Shown here one piece after another: positions 13,114-19,497 of a stretch of 22,186 bases of DNA. The position numbers and the translations under genes were made by a program. The notes beneath the pieces are model-generated. The model was not told where the DNA came from, searched no databases, and saw nothing but the letters and a program-made list of their open reading frames with translations. The DNA comes from a virus. The DNA lies in the IMG/VR virus record IMGVR_UViG_3300031788_000446, positions 1 through 22,186 of that record; one strand, 5' to 3'. Every line of letters begins with the position of its first letter. Positions within the stretch are counted from its first letter, which is position 1.

Positions 13114-13740
13114 ATGAAACAACTACCATTAGCAGCCGCCGTAGCCGTCACCGTACAGGCTTTCACCACCGCACAAAAAGAATTTTCCGCACATGATGTT
13201 ACGCGGGAACTTCGTACCCTCGTAAATTCAGGGGAATTGGGAATTATTGACCTTTCCAGAGTGGATGTTGATGGTATTCCGAATACTTATCGTATCGACC
13301 ACAATACTGTCCGGGGATACGTGCGAGCTTCTTTCGGCAGCGTTCCGAATTACGAGCGTGACAATTCTCGTGGCTACGCTCTGTATCGCCCGAAAACCGC
13401 TGATTCTTCCTACTCCGCGACTCCCGTTGCGACTCCCGTTGCGACTCCCGTTGCGACTCCCGTTGCGACTCCCGTTGCGACTCCCGTTGCGACTCCTGTT
13501 CCTACAACCTATACCGCACAGGTCAGCGCTCCTCCGTTTTGCACCGAAATTGCCAGCAAGGTAATAAGCTACGTTAACAATAAGCTTGCTGACGGTATCT
13601 GTCCGACTCTAAAGCAGATTCAGAGCCGTCTCAAGGGATACAGCATCACCTGTAAGGAAATTGCTGACATCCTTCCTACCGCATTATATAAGGTCGCTGT
13701 TAATAGCGATGTCTTTTCTCGGTCCACCGTAAGTCGGTAA
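13114..13740 (+). CDS. two-domain protein with central ATPV tandem repeats
   Basis: The 208-residue protein has an N-terminal helical domain (about residues 1-75: SAHDVTRELRTLVNSGEL, then TYRIDHNTVRGYVRASFG) resembling a winged helix. A linker of seven ATPV repeats follows, then a second helical domain (about 145-208: IASKVISYVNNKLADG, TLKQIQSRLKGYSITCKEIADIL), again helix-turn-helix-like. The whole could be a DNA- or RNA-binding protein with two heads on a flexible proline-rich tether; this is inference from shape. The stop overlaps the next ATG by one base (TAATG). Confidence 0.65.
   Translation: MKQLPLAAAVAVTVQAFTTAQKEFSAHDVTRELRTLVNSGELGIIDLSRVDVDGIPNTYRIDHNTVRGYVRASFGSVPNYERDNSRGYALYRPKTADSSYSATPVATPVATPVATPVATPVATPVATPVPTTYTAQVSAPPFCTEIASKVISYVNNKLADGICPTLKQIQSRLKGYSITCKEIADILPTALYKVAVNSDVFSRSTVSR
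13417..13500 (+). repeat. seven 12-bp tandem repeats encoding ATPV
   Basis: The unit GCGACTCCCGTT occurs seven times without a gap. Six copies are identical and the last differs by one base (CCTGTT). Each unit encodes Ala-Thr-Pro-Val in frame, so gain or loss of copies keeps the reading frame. Confidence 0.97.
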
Positions 13741-14552
13741 TGGCCGCAAAAACTTCATTGCAGTCCTTCGTTGGAGAATACTATGCAAACATACTTCTCC
13801 TCGACCCGAATCTAAATCCTCTAACTACCATTTCGTCCAGAAGGGCGAAATGGTATTTGGATAGGGGTTTGGCTAATTCGCTTGGTCCCGATGGAGTTTA
13901 CAATGAGCGTATCCAATTGACATTCGAGCCGAAGAAAAATTCCTCGAATAAGTTTCTTCAAACAGTTCTTCCTACGCAATGTGTAATGTGTGCGACGAAG
14001 GAGAATCTTACCGTTCATCACGTAATACCTGTTGCGGTTAAGCGATTCTTCCCGAAGGAAGATAAAGACCATACACGCCAATGGTGTGTCCTATTGTGCG
14101 AGAAGCATCACTTAGAAGCCGAGAAAACCTGCCGCCCATTTTATGAGAAAGGTCTTCAAGCAGCAGTACGTGAGGCCCAAGTCAGGCACCACGATAAAAA
14201 TAAACTACTTTTTAAATTAGCTAATGTTTTAAACGCTCAAAACCTTATTACTCAAGCAGTTATAGAGTCGTTGACATCAGAAGAGTTGGGATTATACGGA
14301 GCTTTTCTTCAATCTTTATCAACGCCTCCAGATTCCTTTAAGAGACTCAAGGAATTAATTATGGAATTGCGTGCAGCGCAAAAGAAATCCGTTAAGGCGG
14401 CAAAAGCTGAATGGGGCGCAAGGTATATTATAGAGAACGGTGGCGTTCAAGGCATTAAGGAAATTTATCGTGTAGCGTTCTTAAAGTTGAATCCTGAATT
14501 TTTACCAGAGGGATTTTTAGTAGATTCGGTCGAATTAATATGCACTCAATGA
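13740..14552 (+). CDS. HNH endonuclease with PLMP/RRXRR-like N-terminus
   Basis: The 270-residue protein starts with ILLLDPNLNPLTTISSRRAKWYLDRGLA (about residues 18-45). This resembles the short domain that reads VLD..GxPLMP...RAxxLLxxGxA in RRXRR proteins and IscB. An HNH core follows: CVMC (81, 84), TVHHVIPV with H93/H94, and LLCEKHH (C120, H123, H124). The remainder is helical. No RuvC segments are visible, so it is not an IscB. It is probably a free-standing HNH nuclease. It overlaps the NMNAT gene by ATGA. Confidence 0.78.
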   Translation: MAAKTSLQSFVGEYYANILLLDPNLNPLTTISSRRAKWYLDRGLANSLGPDGVYNERIQLTFEPKKNSSNKFLQTVLPTQCVMCATKENLTVHHVIPVAVKRFFPKEDKDHTRQWCVLLCEKHHLEAEKTCRPFYEKGLQAAVREAQVRHHDKNKLLFKLANVLNAQNLITQAVIESLTSEELGLYGAFLQSLSTPPDSFKRLKELIMELRAAQKKSVKAAKAEWGARYIIENGGVQGIKEIYRVAFLKLNPEFLPEGFLVDSVELICTQ

Positions 14553-15451
14553 CAAACCTAAATACATACGGAGTTATAGTCGGAAGATTTCAGGTACATC
14601 GCATGACAGCGGGGCACTTAGATTTGTTCAATAGGGTATTCGATAAACATCAGATGGTACTCGTCGTGCTTGGATGTTCTCCTAAGCGTCTCGCTCGTAA
14701 GAATGCATTGACATTTGAAATGCGGCGACAAATGATTCAGGAGGAATATCCTCATGCAGATTTGAGGGTTGTGCCGCTGATGGACGTTGGCAACGATGAA
14801 ACTTGGAACCGCAATCTGGACAAAGCTATTCAAGAAGCTATTCCTGATGCGTATCAGAATAACACAATCCTATATGGCTCGCGGGATTCTTTTGTAAAGT
14901 CTTATAAAGGGGCATTTCATGCGGAGGCTTTGGAGTCACGCATTACTGAAACAGGCACCGAAATGCGTGAGCGCGTTCTGAATCGAAAGAATTTTAGCGA
15001 TGACTTCCGTGCTGGACGTATCTCTGGTGCTTATGACCAATACCCTAAGACATGGGCGACTGTTGATACTGCAATTACGAACGATAATTTCGATATGCTG
15101 ATGGTCCGCAAACCGGATTCAAAGGTATGGAGATTCTGTGGAGGGTTTTCAGAACCAGAATCTATCTGTTTCGAAGAAGATGCAATCCGTGAGGTTAAAG
15201 AAGAACTAGGAATAGAAATTTATGAACCGAAATATCTAGGAAGTTTTCTTATTGATGATTGGAGATATAGGGATGATACAGATAAAATCAAGACTCTATT
15301 CTTTCACGCTAAATACAAAAGCGGCACCGTGATAGCTCAAGACGATATAGCGGAAGCTAAATGGTTTAAGCCACATGAACTAACTATTGAAGATATAGCT
15401 CCTGAACATTTACCGTTGTTACGGAGATTCGGGACAGAATTTATGCTTTAA
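14549..15451 (+). CDS. nadM-like: bifunctional NMN adenylyltransferase / Nudix hydrolase
   Basis: The 300-residue protein has an N-terminal nucleotidyltransferase domain with GRFQVHRMTAGH (residues 12-23), the GRFxPxxxGH-type motif that binds ATP. A C-terminal Nudix domain follows, whose box runs from about residue 199 to 222 (EPESICFEEDAIREVKEELG). This arrangement is that of NadM-Nudix enzymes, which make NAD+ from NMN and ATP and hydrolyse ADP-ribose or related compounds. I use ATG 14549, which overlaps the previous TGA as ATGA; ATG 14540 is an alternative. Promoter-like TTGACA-N16-TATACG at 14271-14298 could also serve it. A nicotinamidase follows, beyond a reverse-strand homing endonuclease. 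Confidence 0.92.
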   Translation: MTNLNTYGVIVGRFQVHRMTAGHLDLFNRVFDKHQMVLVVLGCSPKRLARKNALTFEMRRQMIQEEYPHADLRVVPLMDVGNDETWNRNLDKAIQEAIPDAYQNNTILYGSRDSFVKSYKGAFHAEALESRITETGTEMRERVLNRKNFSDDFRAGRISGAYDQYPKTWATVDTAITNDNFDMLMVRKPDSKVWRFCGGFSEPESICFEEDAIREVKEELGIEIYEPKYLGSFLIDDWRYRDDTDKIKTLFFHAKYKSGTVIAQDDIAEAKWFKPHELTIEDIAPEHLPLLRRFGTEFML

Positions 15452-15461
15452 GGAATCTTTT

Positions 15462-16280
15462 TTAGCGCTCTTGTAGAACCCCTAATTTTCTCTGGAGATA
15501 AGGAAGTCCCAATTCGTCAGCACGCCGCTTGATTGCCTCGATGAACTGGCGATTTGTAATCGAAAAATGGGCTAGCCTATAAGTTTTCTTTTCGGGGTTC
15601 TGAGGAACAGATGTGGTTTTATTAGCTATCCAGCAGTGACGACATTTAAGAGATTTTGATAGGTATTGTTGTAGAAACTCTCCGAAGCTTTGAAAGTTTT
15701 CGAGCCACGCAGGATGGCCTACTATATATAAAGAAAAACTATTCCATTTTTTATTCTTATAAAGACTTCCATCCCCGTCGAAGAACCCAATGAATAGAGC
15801 AAACATTAAATCTGGATTTGATATTCCTGAAAGCGTACAGGGGTTGTGCGTTTTATTATTATGTATATTAAATTTTTCTCGAAGCGCTCTAACGATTGAG
15901 CCGTCAGTACATTTGAGGCGGTAGTAATTGTTGCCGACTTTGGAAAGCGTATTTGTGGACTTGACAAATTCTCTAAAGCGTTTAAGATGGTCTAAATCAT
16001 CGCCTGATATAGCTAAAGAAATCCTGTTCTTCGTAAAACTTCCGTCTGCCATCAAAAATCCCAACCAATAATATGCCTCTACAGTTTCTTTCAAAAGTTC
16101 AGACATATCATTATACTTCTCAATCTCACGAGCGAGTTCAAGCTTTTGTGCCTTTTTCTGTATTGCGGACCATTTGCGATTTCGTAGGTTTGCAATTAGA
16201 AACCGTTTATCGGCTGTCGGATACAGCCGCGTTAGTAAACTTAGTTCGTCGTCCGTCCATTGATAGTATTTGCGTTGCAT
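15462..16280 (-). CDS. LAGLIDADG homing endonuclease with Myb/SANT-like N-terminus
   Basis: This is the only reverse-strand gene. From ATG (16280 downward) it is 272 residues. An N-terminal helix-turn-helix-like segment reads YYQWTDDELSLLTRLYP with later NRKWSAIQKKAQKLEL. Two LAGLIDADG motifs follow, WLGFLMADG (72-80) and LFIGFFDGDG (about 162-171), giving a single-chain two-motif nuclease that would cut a long asymmetric site. A longer frame from TTG 16319 would start inside the divergent promoter region. Its stop is 10 bases from the convergent NMNAT gene's stop. It is not inside an intron that I can see, so it looks like a free-standing homing gene inserted between two NAD genes. Confidence 0.88.
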   Translation of the reverse strand: MQRKYYQWTDDELSLLTRLYPTADKRFLIANLRNRKWSAIQKKAQKLELAREIEKYNDMSELLKETVEAYYWLGFLMADGSFTKNRISLAISGDDLDHLKRFREFVKSTNTLSKVGNNYYRLKCTDGSIVRALREKFNIHNNKTHNPCTLSGISNPDLMFALFIGFFDGDGSLYKNKKWNSFSLYIVGHPAWLENFQSFGEFLQQYLSKSLKCRHCWIANKTTSVPQNPEKKTYRLAHFSITNRQFIEAIKRRADELGLPYLQRKLGVLQER

Positions 16281-16285
16281 AAACA

Positions 16286-16314
16286 ATTTTACACCGCAAA
16301 ACGATTTTTGTCTG
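16286..16314 (-). promoter_or_regulatory. possible leaderless promoter of the LAGLIDADG gene
   Basis: Read on the - strand: CAGACA (16314-16309), 17 bases, then TAAAAT (16291-16286), and 5 bases to ATG 16280. The -35 box overlaps that of the divergent nicotinamidase promoter. Confidence 0.4.
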
Positions 16315-16340
16315 GACAAAGTTCAAAAAACCACTAAAAA
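16313..16340 (+). promoter_or_regulatory. promoter of the nicotinamidase gene
   Basis: TGGACA (16313-16318), a 16-base spacer, then TAAAAA (16335-16340). Nine bases separate it from ATG 16350. It is a weaker match than its siblings. The dyad TTGTC-TG-GACAA (16308-16319) places the two divergent -35 boxes back to back. Confidence 0.5.
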
Positions 16341-16349
16341 TAAGCGTAT

Positions 16350-17162
16350 ATGAAAAATATTCAGTTGCTCATTATTGACCCGCAGTTCGACTTCTGCGAC
16401 CCTAAAGGTGCTCTCTACGTAGGAGGAGCCGAGAAAGACCTCGAACGTCTTGCGAAGCTAATCAGCCGTAACAAGGACCGTATTGACGATATTCGCGTCA
16501 CTCTCGATTCTCACCAACCTGTCCACATCGCGCACCCTATTTGTTGGGTGGACGCAGCAGGTAAGCACCCTGACCCTTTCACCATGATTACCGTAGCGGA
16601 CGTTACGGGCACCGCTCCTAAGTGGCGTGCATTCAATCCCGCTTGGCAGACTCGCCAAGTCGCATACGTTAACGCTCTCGCGGCAGGGCAGCGTTATGTT
16701 CTCGTTATTTGGCCCCCGCATTGCCTTATTGGTACGGACGGTCATCGTATCCACCCAATTCTCCAGCCCGCGCTTCGTGAGTGGCAGGACCAGTTCGCGA
16801 TGGTGGATTATGTTACTAAAGGCAGTAATCCTTTTACAGAGCACTATTCGGTCGTCAAGGCTGATGTCATCGACCCCGAAGACCCCAGCACCGATTTGAA
16901 CACGAGCTTTATTAATCGTCTTCAAACCGCTGATGAAATTTGGATTGCTGGTGAGGCGTTGAGTCACTGCGTTGCTAATTCTGTTCGCGACATCGCCGCA
17001 GAGTTTGGTGACGAGCACGTTAAGAAGTTCGTTCTTCTTGAGGACGCTTCGAGTCCCGTAGGCGACCTTCCGGGGAGCACTATGTTTGCTGATATGGCCG
17101 ACTCGTTCGTTAAAGAGCTTGTCGCCAAGGGCATGCGCATTGCAAAAACCACGGATTTTTAA
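16350..17162 (+). CDS. pncA-like: nicotinamidase-like cysteine hydrolase (isochorismatase fold)
   Basis: The 270-residue protein has the catalytic triad of the family: D10 in LLIIDPQFDF, K157 in DYVTKGSNP and C207 in GEALSHCVANSV. The metal-binding region LDSHQPVHIAHP (D53, H55, H59/H62) and WPPHCLIGTDG are as in PncA. It is somewhat longer than typical PncA (about 190-215 residues). It would deaminate nicotinamide to nicotinate, feeding the deamidated NAD salvage route; related isochorismatase activities cannot be excluded. In this window it would recycle the nicotinamide released by the PARP. Its last 12 codons recur in a small ORF downstream. Confidence 0.85.
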   Translation: MKNIQLLIIDPQFDFCDPKGALYVGGAEKDLERLAKLISRNKDRIDDIRVTLDSHQPVHIAHPICWVDAAGKHPDPFTMITVADVTGTAPKWRAFNPAWQTRQVAYVNALAAGQRYVLVIWPPHCLIGTDGHRIHPILQPALREWQDQFAMVDYVTKGSNPFTEHYSVVKADVIDPEDPSTDLNTSFINRLQTADEIWIAGEALSHCVANSVRDIAAEFGDEHVKKFVLLEDASSPVGDLPGSTMFADMADSFVKELVAKGMRIAKTTDF

Positions 17163-17163
17163 T

Positions 17164-17358
17164 ATGAGATTCTGGCCCGGTGATAAAGGATTAATAATTG
17201 AAGGCGATAGCCAAGCAGAATATTGTCAATTGAAAGTTCTAGCAGACGAACTTGAAAAATATTCTATACCGTTTGGAATGAACCCTACAGAATTTTCGGT
17301 TGAACCCGATTCCTTTGCGTCTCATATGATTCAATCAATTCACCTAAAATTAAAATGA
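17164..17358 (+). CDS. small hypothetical protein, 64 residues
   Basis: ATG 17164 lies one base after the nicotinamidase stop. The product reads MRFWPGDKGLIIEGDSQAEY, then a helix (LKVLADELEKYSI) and a polar end. An in-frame start at 17086 would sit inside the nicotinamidase and is unlikely. I see no family. It ends by ATGA overlap with a 21-residue ORF. Confidence 0.6.
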   Translation: MRFWPGDKGLIIEGDSQAEYCQLKVLADELEKYSIPFGMNPTEFSVEPDSFASHMIQSIHLKLK

Positions 17359-17420
17359 CACTATACGAAATCTTTTCGATGCCAAAGGGAATGCGTATTG
17401 CAAAAACCACGGACTTTTAA
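17355..17420 (+). CDS. 21-residue ORF ending in the nicotinamidase C-terminal peptide
   Basis: The frame opens by ATGA overlap with the previous gene and ends KGMRIAKTTDF-stop, the same eleven residues that end the nicotinamidase. The DNA differs from the nicotinamidase end at three third-codon positions, all synonymous (GGC/GGA, CGC/CGT, GAT/GAC). Both copies run straight into TAATATG and the next start codon. It may be a real micropeptide or a remnant of a second nicotinamidase end. Confidence 0.4.
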   Translation: MTLYEIFSMPKGMRIAKTTDF

Positions 17421-17421
17421 T

Positions 17422-17601
17422 ATGAATTACGAATACGGATACAATAAATTTGGTGTTCCATATCGCCGTAAGTCAATGCGTGCCCCACATTTTATCATAA
17501 CTCCTTACGTAGTTATCAGGACAAAGGAACGTCTGCCATGGTGTTTCCGAAACCCGAAACCCGAAATACTAACTAACGAAAACTTCCAACCAATAAACTA
17601 A
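17422..17601 (+). CDS. small hypothetical protein, 59 residues
   Basis: Starts MNYEYGYNKFGVPYRRKSMR at ATG 17422, in the same TAATATG context as the gene at 17164. It is basic and aromatic-rich, with a short hydrophobic strand (FIITPYVVI). The function is unknown. Confidence 0.5.
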   Translation: MNYEYGYNKFGVPYRRKSMRAPHFIITPYVVIRTKERLPWCFRNPKPEILTNENFQPIN

Positions 17602-17607
17602 AAACAT

Positions 17608-17814
17608 ATGGCTAACAAAAATGAATGTACGCTCGGTACTATCGAGTGGAAGACCGATGCATTGGGAGAGTATTGGCGGGCAGAAGTTTTCAATAAGGAA
17701 ACTGGCGACAGATATGGCTATGTTGGTACGTACTATAACCTTGGAGAAAATAAGCAACGAGCTTCTAAAGAAGAACAAGAAATGGAACTACGCAGTTGGG
17801 GATTCATCGAATAA
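17608..17814 (+). CDS. small hypothetical protein, 68 residues
   Basis: The product has a beta-like pattern (TIEWKTDALGEYWRAEVFN, then YGYVGTYYNL) followed by a charged helix. A TAAACT box sits at 17594-17599, but no matching -35 box was seen. The next gene's -35 box starts 4 bases after its stop. I recognise no family. Confidence 0.55.
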   Translation: MANKNECTLGTIEWKTDALGEYWRAEVFNKETGDRYGYVGTYYNLGENKQRASKEEQEMELRSWGFIE

Positions 17815-17817
17815 CTC

Positions 17818-17845
17818 TTGACGGAATATAAAAAACTAATAAACT
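17818..17845 (+). promoter_or_regulatory. leaderless promoter of the VWA-PP2C-kinase cluster
   Basis: TTGACG (17818-17823), a 16-base spacer, then TAAACT (17840-17845). Six bases separate it from ATG 17852. It is the only promoter seen in front of the following gene series, so it probably drives the whole cluster. Confidence 0.75.
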
Positions 17846-17851
17846 AATACT

Positions 17852-18589
17852 ATGCCTAAACTTCTAAATCAACCGGACACAATCGTTCAGCAAACTATCT
17901 CTAACTTCGGATTCTCTGCAAAGCGCCCCGAAGACCTAACCGGCAGCGAATATACAATCGTTGACATCAAAATCGACGCATCTTCTTCTGTTCAAGGATT
18001 CGAAGATGACCTTGAAAAAGCGGTTAAAACTGCTGTCGAAGCTCTCCAAAAGAGTCCTAATGTTGACCGCATCCTGCTTCGTGTTAGCACCTTCGCGAGC
18101 GACATCGTTGAAATCCATGGTTATATTCCATTGGCTGACGTTGACATTGCTAATTACAAGATTCATACTGGCGGTTGTACTGTTCTTTATGATATGGGAT
18201 TGGAGAGTATCGAGTCCATTGGTCAATACGCGACCCAATTAGATAACATGGAATACCGTGTTAACGCGTTGGCAATTTGGATTACAGACGGAGACAACCA
18301 AGGTTCCCGTACTGGTACGCCCGCTAAAATCAAAAGCGCTATTACCGCTGTAAAGGTATCCGAAAAGCTTGAGTCCTTAAAGACAATTCTTATCGGGGTT
18401 GGAGATAACGCTCGCGTGCAGACATACCTTGACAATTTCAAGAATGAAGCTGCTCTTGACCAGTTCGTATGGATTGGTGATGCGACTCCTAATAGTCTGG
18501 CGAAGATGGGCGGTTTCATTAGCCGAAGTGTCTCTTCCAGTAGTCAAGCGCTTGGAACGGGTGGTTTGAGTAAGAATCTTTCTTTTTAA
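17852..18589 (+). CDS. von Willebrand factor A domain protein (TerY-like)
   Basis: The 245-residue protein is a single VWA domain. The metal-ion-dependent adhesion site is visible: D42-A-S-S-S46 in VDIKIDASSS, a threonine in HTGGCTVLYD, and the aspartate of IWITDGDNQG. The remaining strands and helices follow VWA order, including VDRILLRVSTF and TILIGVGDN. VWA domains bind protein ligands through Mg2+. In TerY-P systems a TerY-type VWA protein is encoded with a PP2C phosphatase and a kinase; both are downstream here (19494 and 20977). The gene has its own leaderless promoter. Confidence 0.85.
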   Translation: MPKLLNQPDTIVQQTISNFGFSAKRPEDLTGSEYTIVDIKIDASSSVQGFEDDLEKAVKTAVEALQKSPNVDRILLRVSTFASDIVEIHGYIPLADVDIANYKIHTGGCTVLYDMGLESIESIGQYATQLDNMEYRVNALAIWITDGDNQGSRTGTPAKIKSAITAVKVSEKLESLKTILIGVGDNARVQTYLDNFKNEAALDQFVWIGDATPNSLAKMGGFISRSVSSSSQALGTGGLSKNLSF

Positions 18590-18593
18590 TATT

Positions 18594-18776
18594 GTGAAAC
18601 TCATTGTTAAAGCAACCCTTTATAACGACAATGGAGAAGTCCTTGTCGAGGATAGTGGATGTAAGGTGTTAGATGATGAACATTATATTACCGTTAAGTC
18701 TATACAAGACGCGACCGTGATTCGGGGAAATATTACTTCTGCGGTTCATAGCCTGATGTCGAAAGGAGAAAAATGA
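18594..18776 (+). CDS. small hypothetical protein, 60 residues (GTG start)
   Basis: Starts with GTG 4 bases after the VWA stop. The protein KLIVKATLYNDNGEVLVEDSG is beta-rich. The strong AAAGGAG site of the next gene lies in its 3' end, and it ends by ATGA overlap. The function is unknown. Confidence 0.6.
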   Translation: MKLIVKATLYNDNGEVLVEDSGCKVLDDEHYITVKSIQDATVIRGNITSAVHSLMSKGEK

Positions 18777-19165
18777 TTCCTGAATCTTATTTATTTAAGT
18801 TGTGGAAGGGGACGCACTTCCACAGCGAGTTTGCCTTCGAAGAGTTCCGTAAGGCATACTACGCCAAAAAAATTAATACTGCGGTCAAGCCGGAAGAGAT
18901 TTTGGAAGACTTAGAGACTGCTAAAAAGCTTCTTGAAAAAAGCGCAAATCCGTTTGATGATGCGTGTACTATCGTACGTGATAGTTACGAGAAAACGTTG
19001 TTTCTTACGTCAGAACTTGAGGCCGTTAAGGAAGACGCTCGCGCTCTTTTAGATACGATTCGTAAGGGCGGCTTCGACTGGAACGCTTCATTGCCTCGCA
19101 ATACTCATTGGGAAGAAATGGGTCTTGCATGTCGGAAAATTTCTGATACTCTAAGGAAACTATGA
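18773..19165 (+). CDS. hypothetical protein, 130 residues, helical
   Basis: A mostly helical, charged protein (HSEFAFEEFRKAYYAKK, LEDLETAKKLLEKSA, LTSELEAVKEDARALLDTI) with a WEEMGLACRKISDTLRKL end. A good AAAGGAG ribosome-binding site and ATGA overlaps on both sides support it. It lies within the VWA-PP2C-kinase series. I recognise no family. Confidence 0.7.
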   Translation: MIPESYLFKLWKGTHFHSEFAFEEFRKAYYAKKINTAVKPEEILEDLETAKKLLEKSANPFDDACTIVRDSYEKTLFLTSELEAVKEDARALLDTIRKGGFDWNASLPRNTHWEEMGLACRKISDTLRKL

Positions 19166-19497
19166 GCGGACCAATTAAACCTTCCGAAGTCGTCTCTCTA
19201 AAAGAAAGAGTAACCCCTGAGCAGGTGTTCGAGGCTTTCAATGAGACTATTGCCAAGCATTGGACAGGTCATTCATCGCGTTTCGGACAGGACGAAATTA
19301 TTGCAGCCATCGAATCAAAAATGGTGGAACAAAATATTCGTCGTCGTATTTTTGATGAACATTGGATGGATGTTGAGCCTATCTATCGGGCAGCAGGATG
19401 GGATGTAGAGTATAACAAGCCGGGATACAACGAGAGTTACGAAGCGAACTGGACTTTCGAGAAAAAGAAAGAATCGGGCGACGATTACAACAAATGA
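19162..19497 (+). CDS. hypothetical phage-type protein, 111 residues
   Basis: The protein has VTPEQVFEAFNETIAKHW, then DEIIAAIESKMVEQNIRRRI and an aromatic tail, YRAAGWDVEYNKPGYNESYE. The tail pattern (GWxVEYxKPGYNExYExxxxF) is one I associate with conserved phage proteins of unknown function. It is coupled by ATGA overlaps to the genes on both sides. Confidence 0.7.
   Translation: MSGPIKPSEVVSLKERVTPEQVFEAFNETIAKHWTGHSSRFGQDEIIAAIESKMVEQNIRRRIFDEHWMDVEPIYRAAGWDVEYNKPGYNESYEANWTFEKKKESGDDYNK

Noticed and set aside
13417-13500. CRISPR array
   Set aside because: The 12-bp units are contiguous with no spacers and lie in frame inside a protein gene.
13247-13564. Frame encoding a long leucine/arginine/proline repeat
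   Set aside because: It is the out-of-frame reading of the ATPV repeat array within the better-supported gene at 13114.
14271-14298. Promoter-like TTGACA-N16-TATACG inside the HNH gene
   Set aside because: The match is good, but no start codon or RNA lies within 200 bases. It could contribute to expression of the NMNAT gene at 14549, but there is no positional support as at the other sites.
13740-14552. IscB/OMEGA nuclease
   Set aside because: The PLMP-like N-terminus and HNH core are present, but no RuvC segments are visible and no adjacent omega-RNA-like region was seen.
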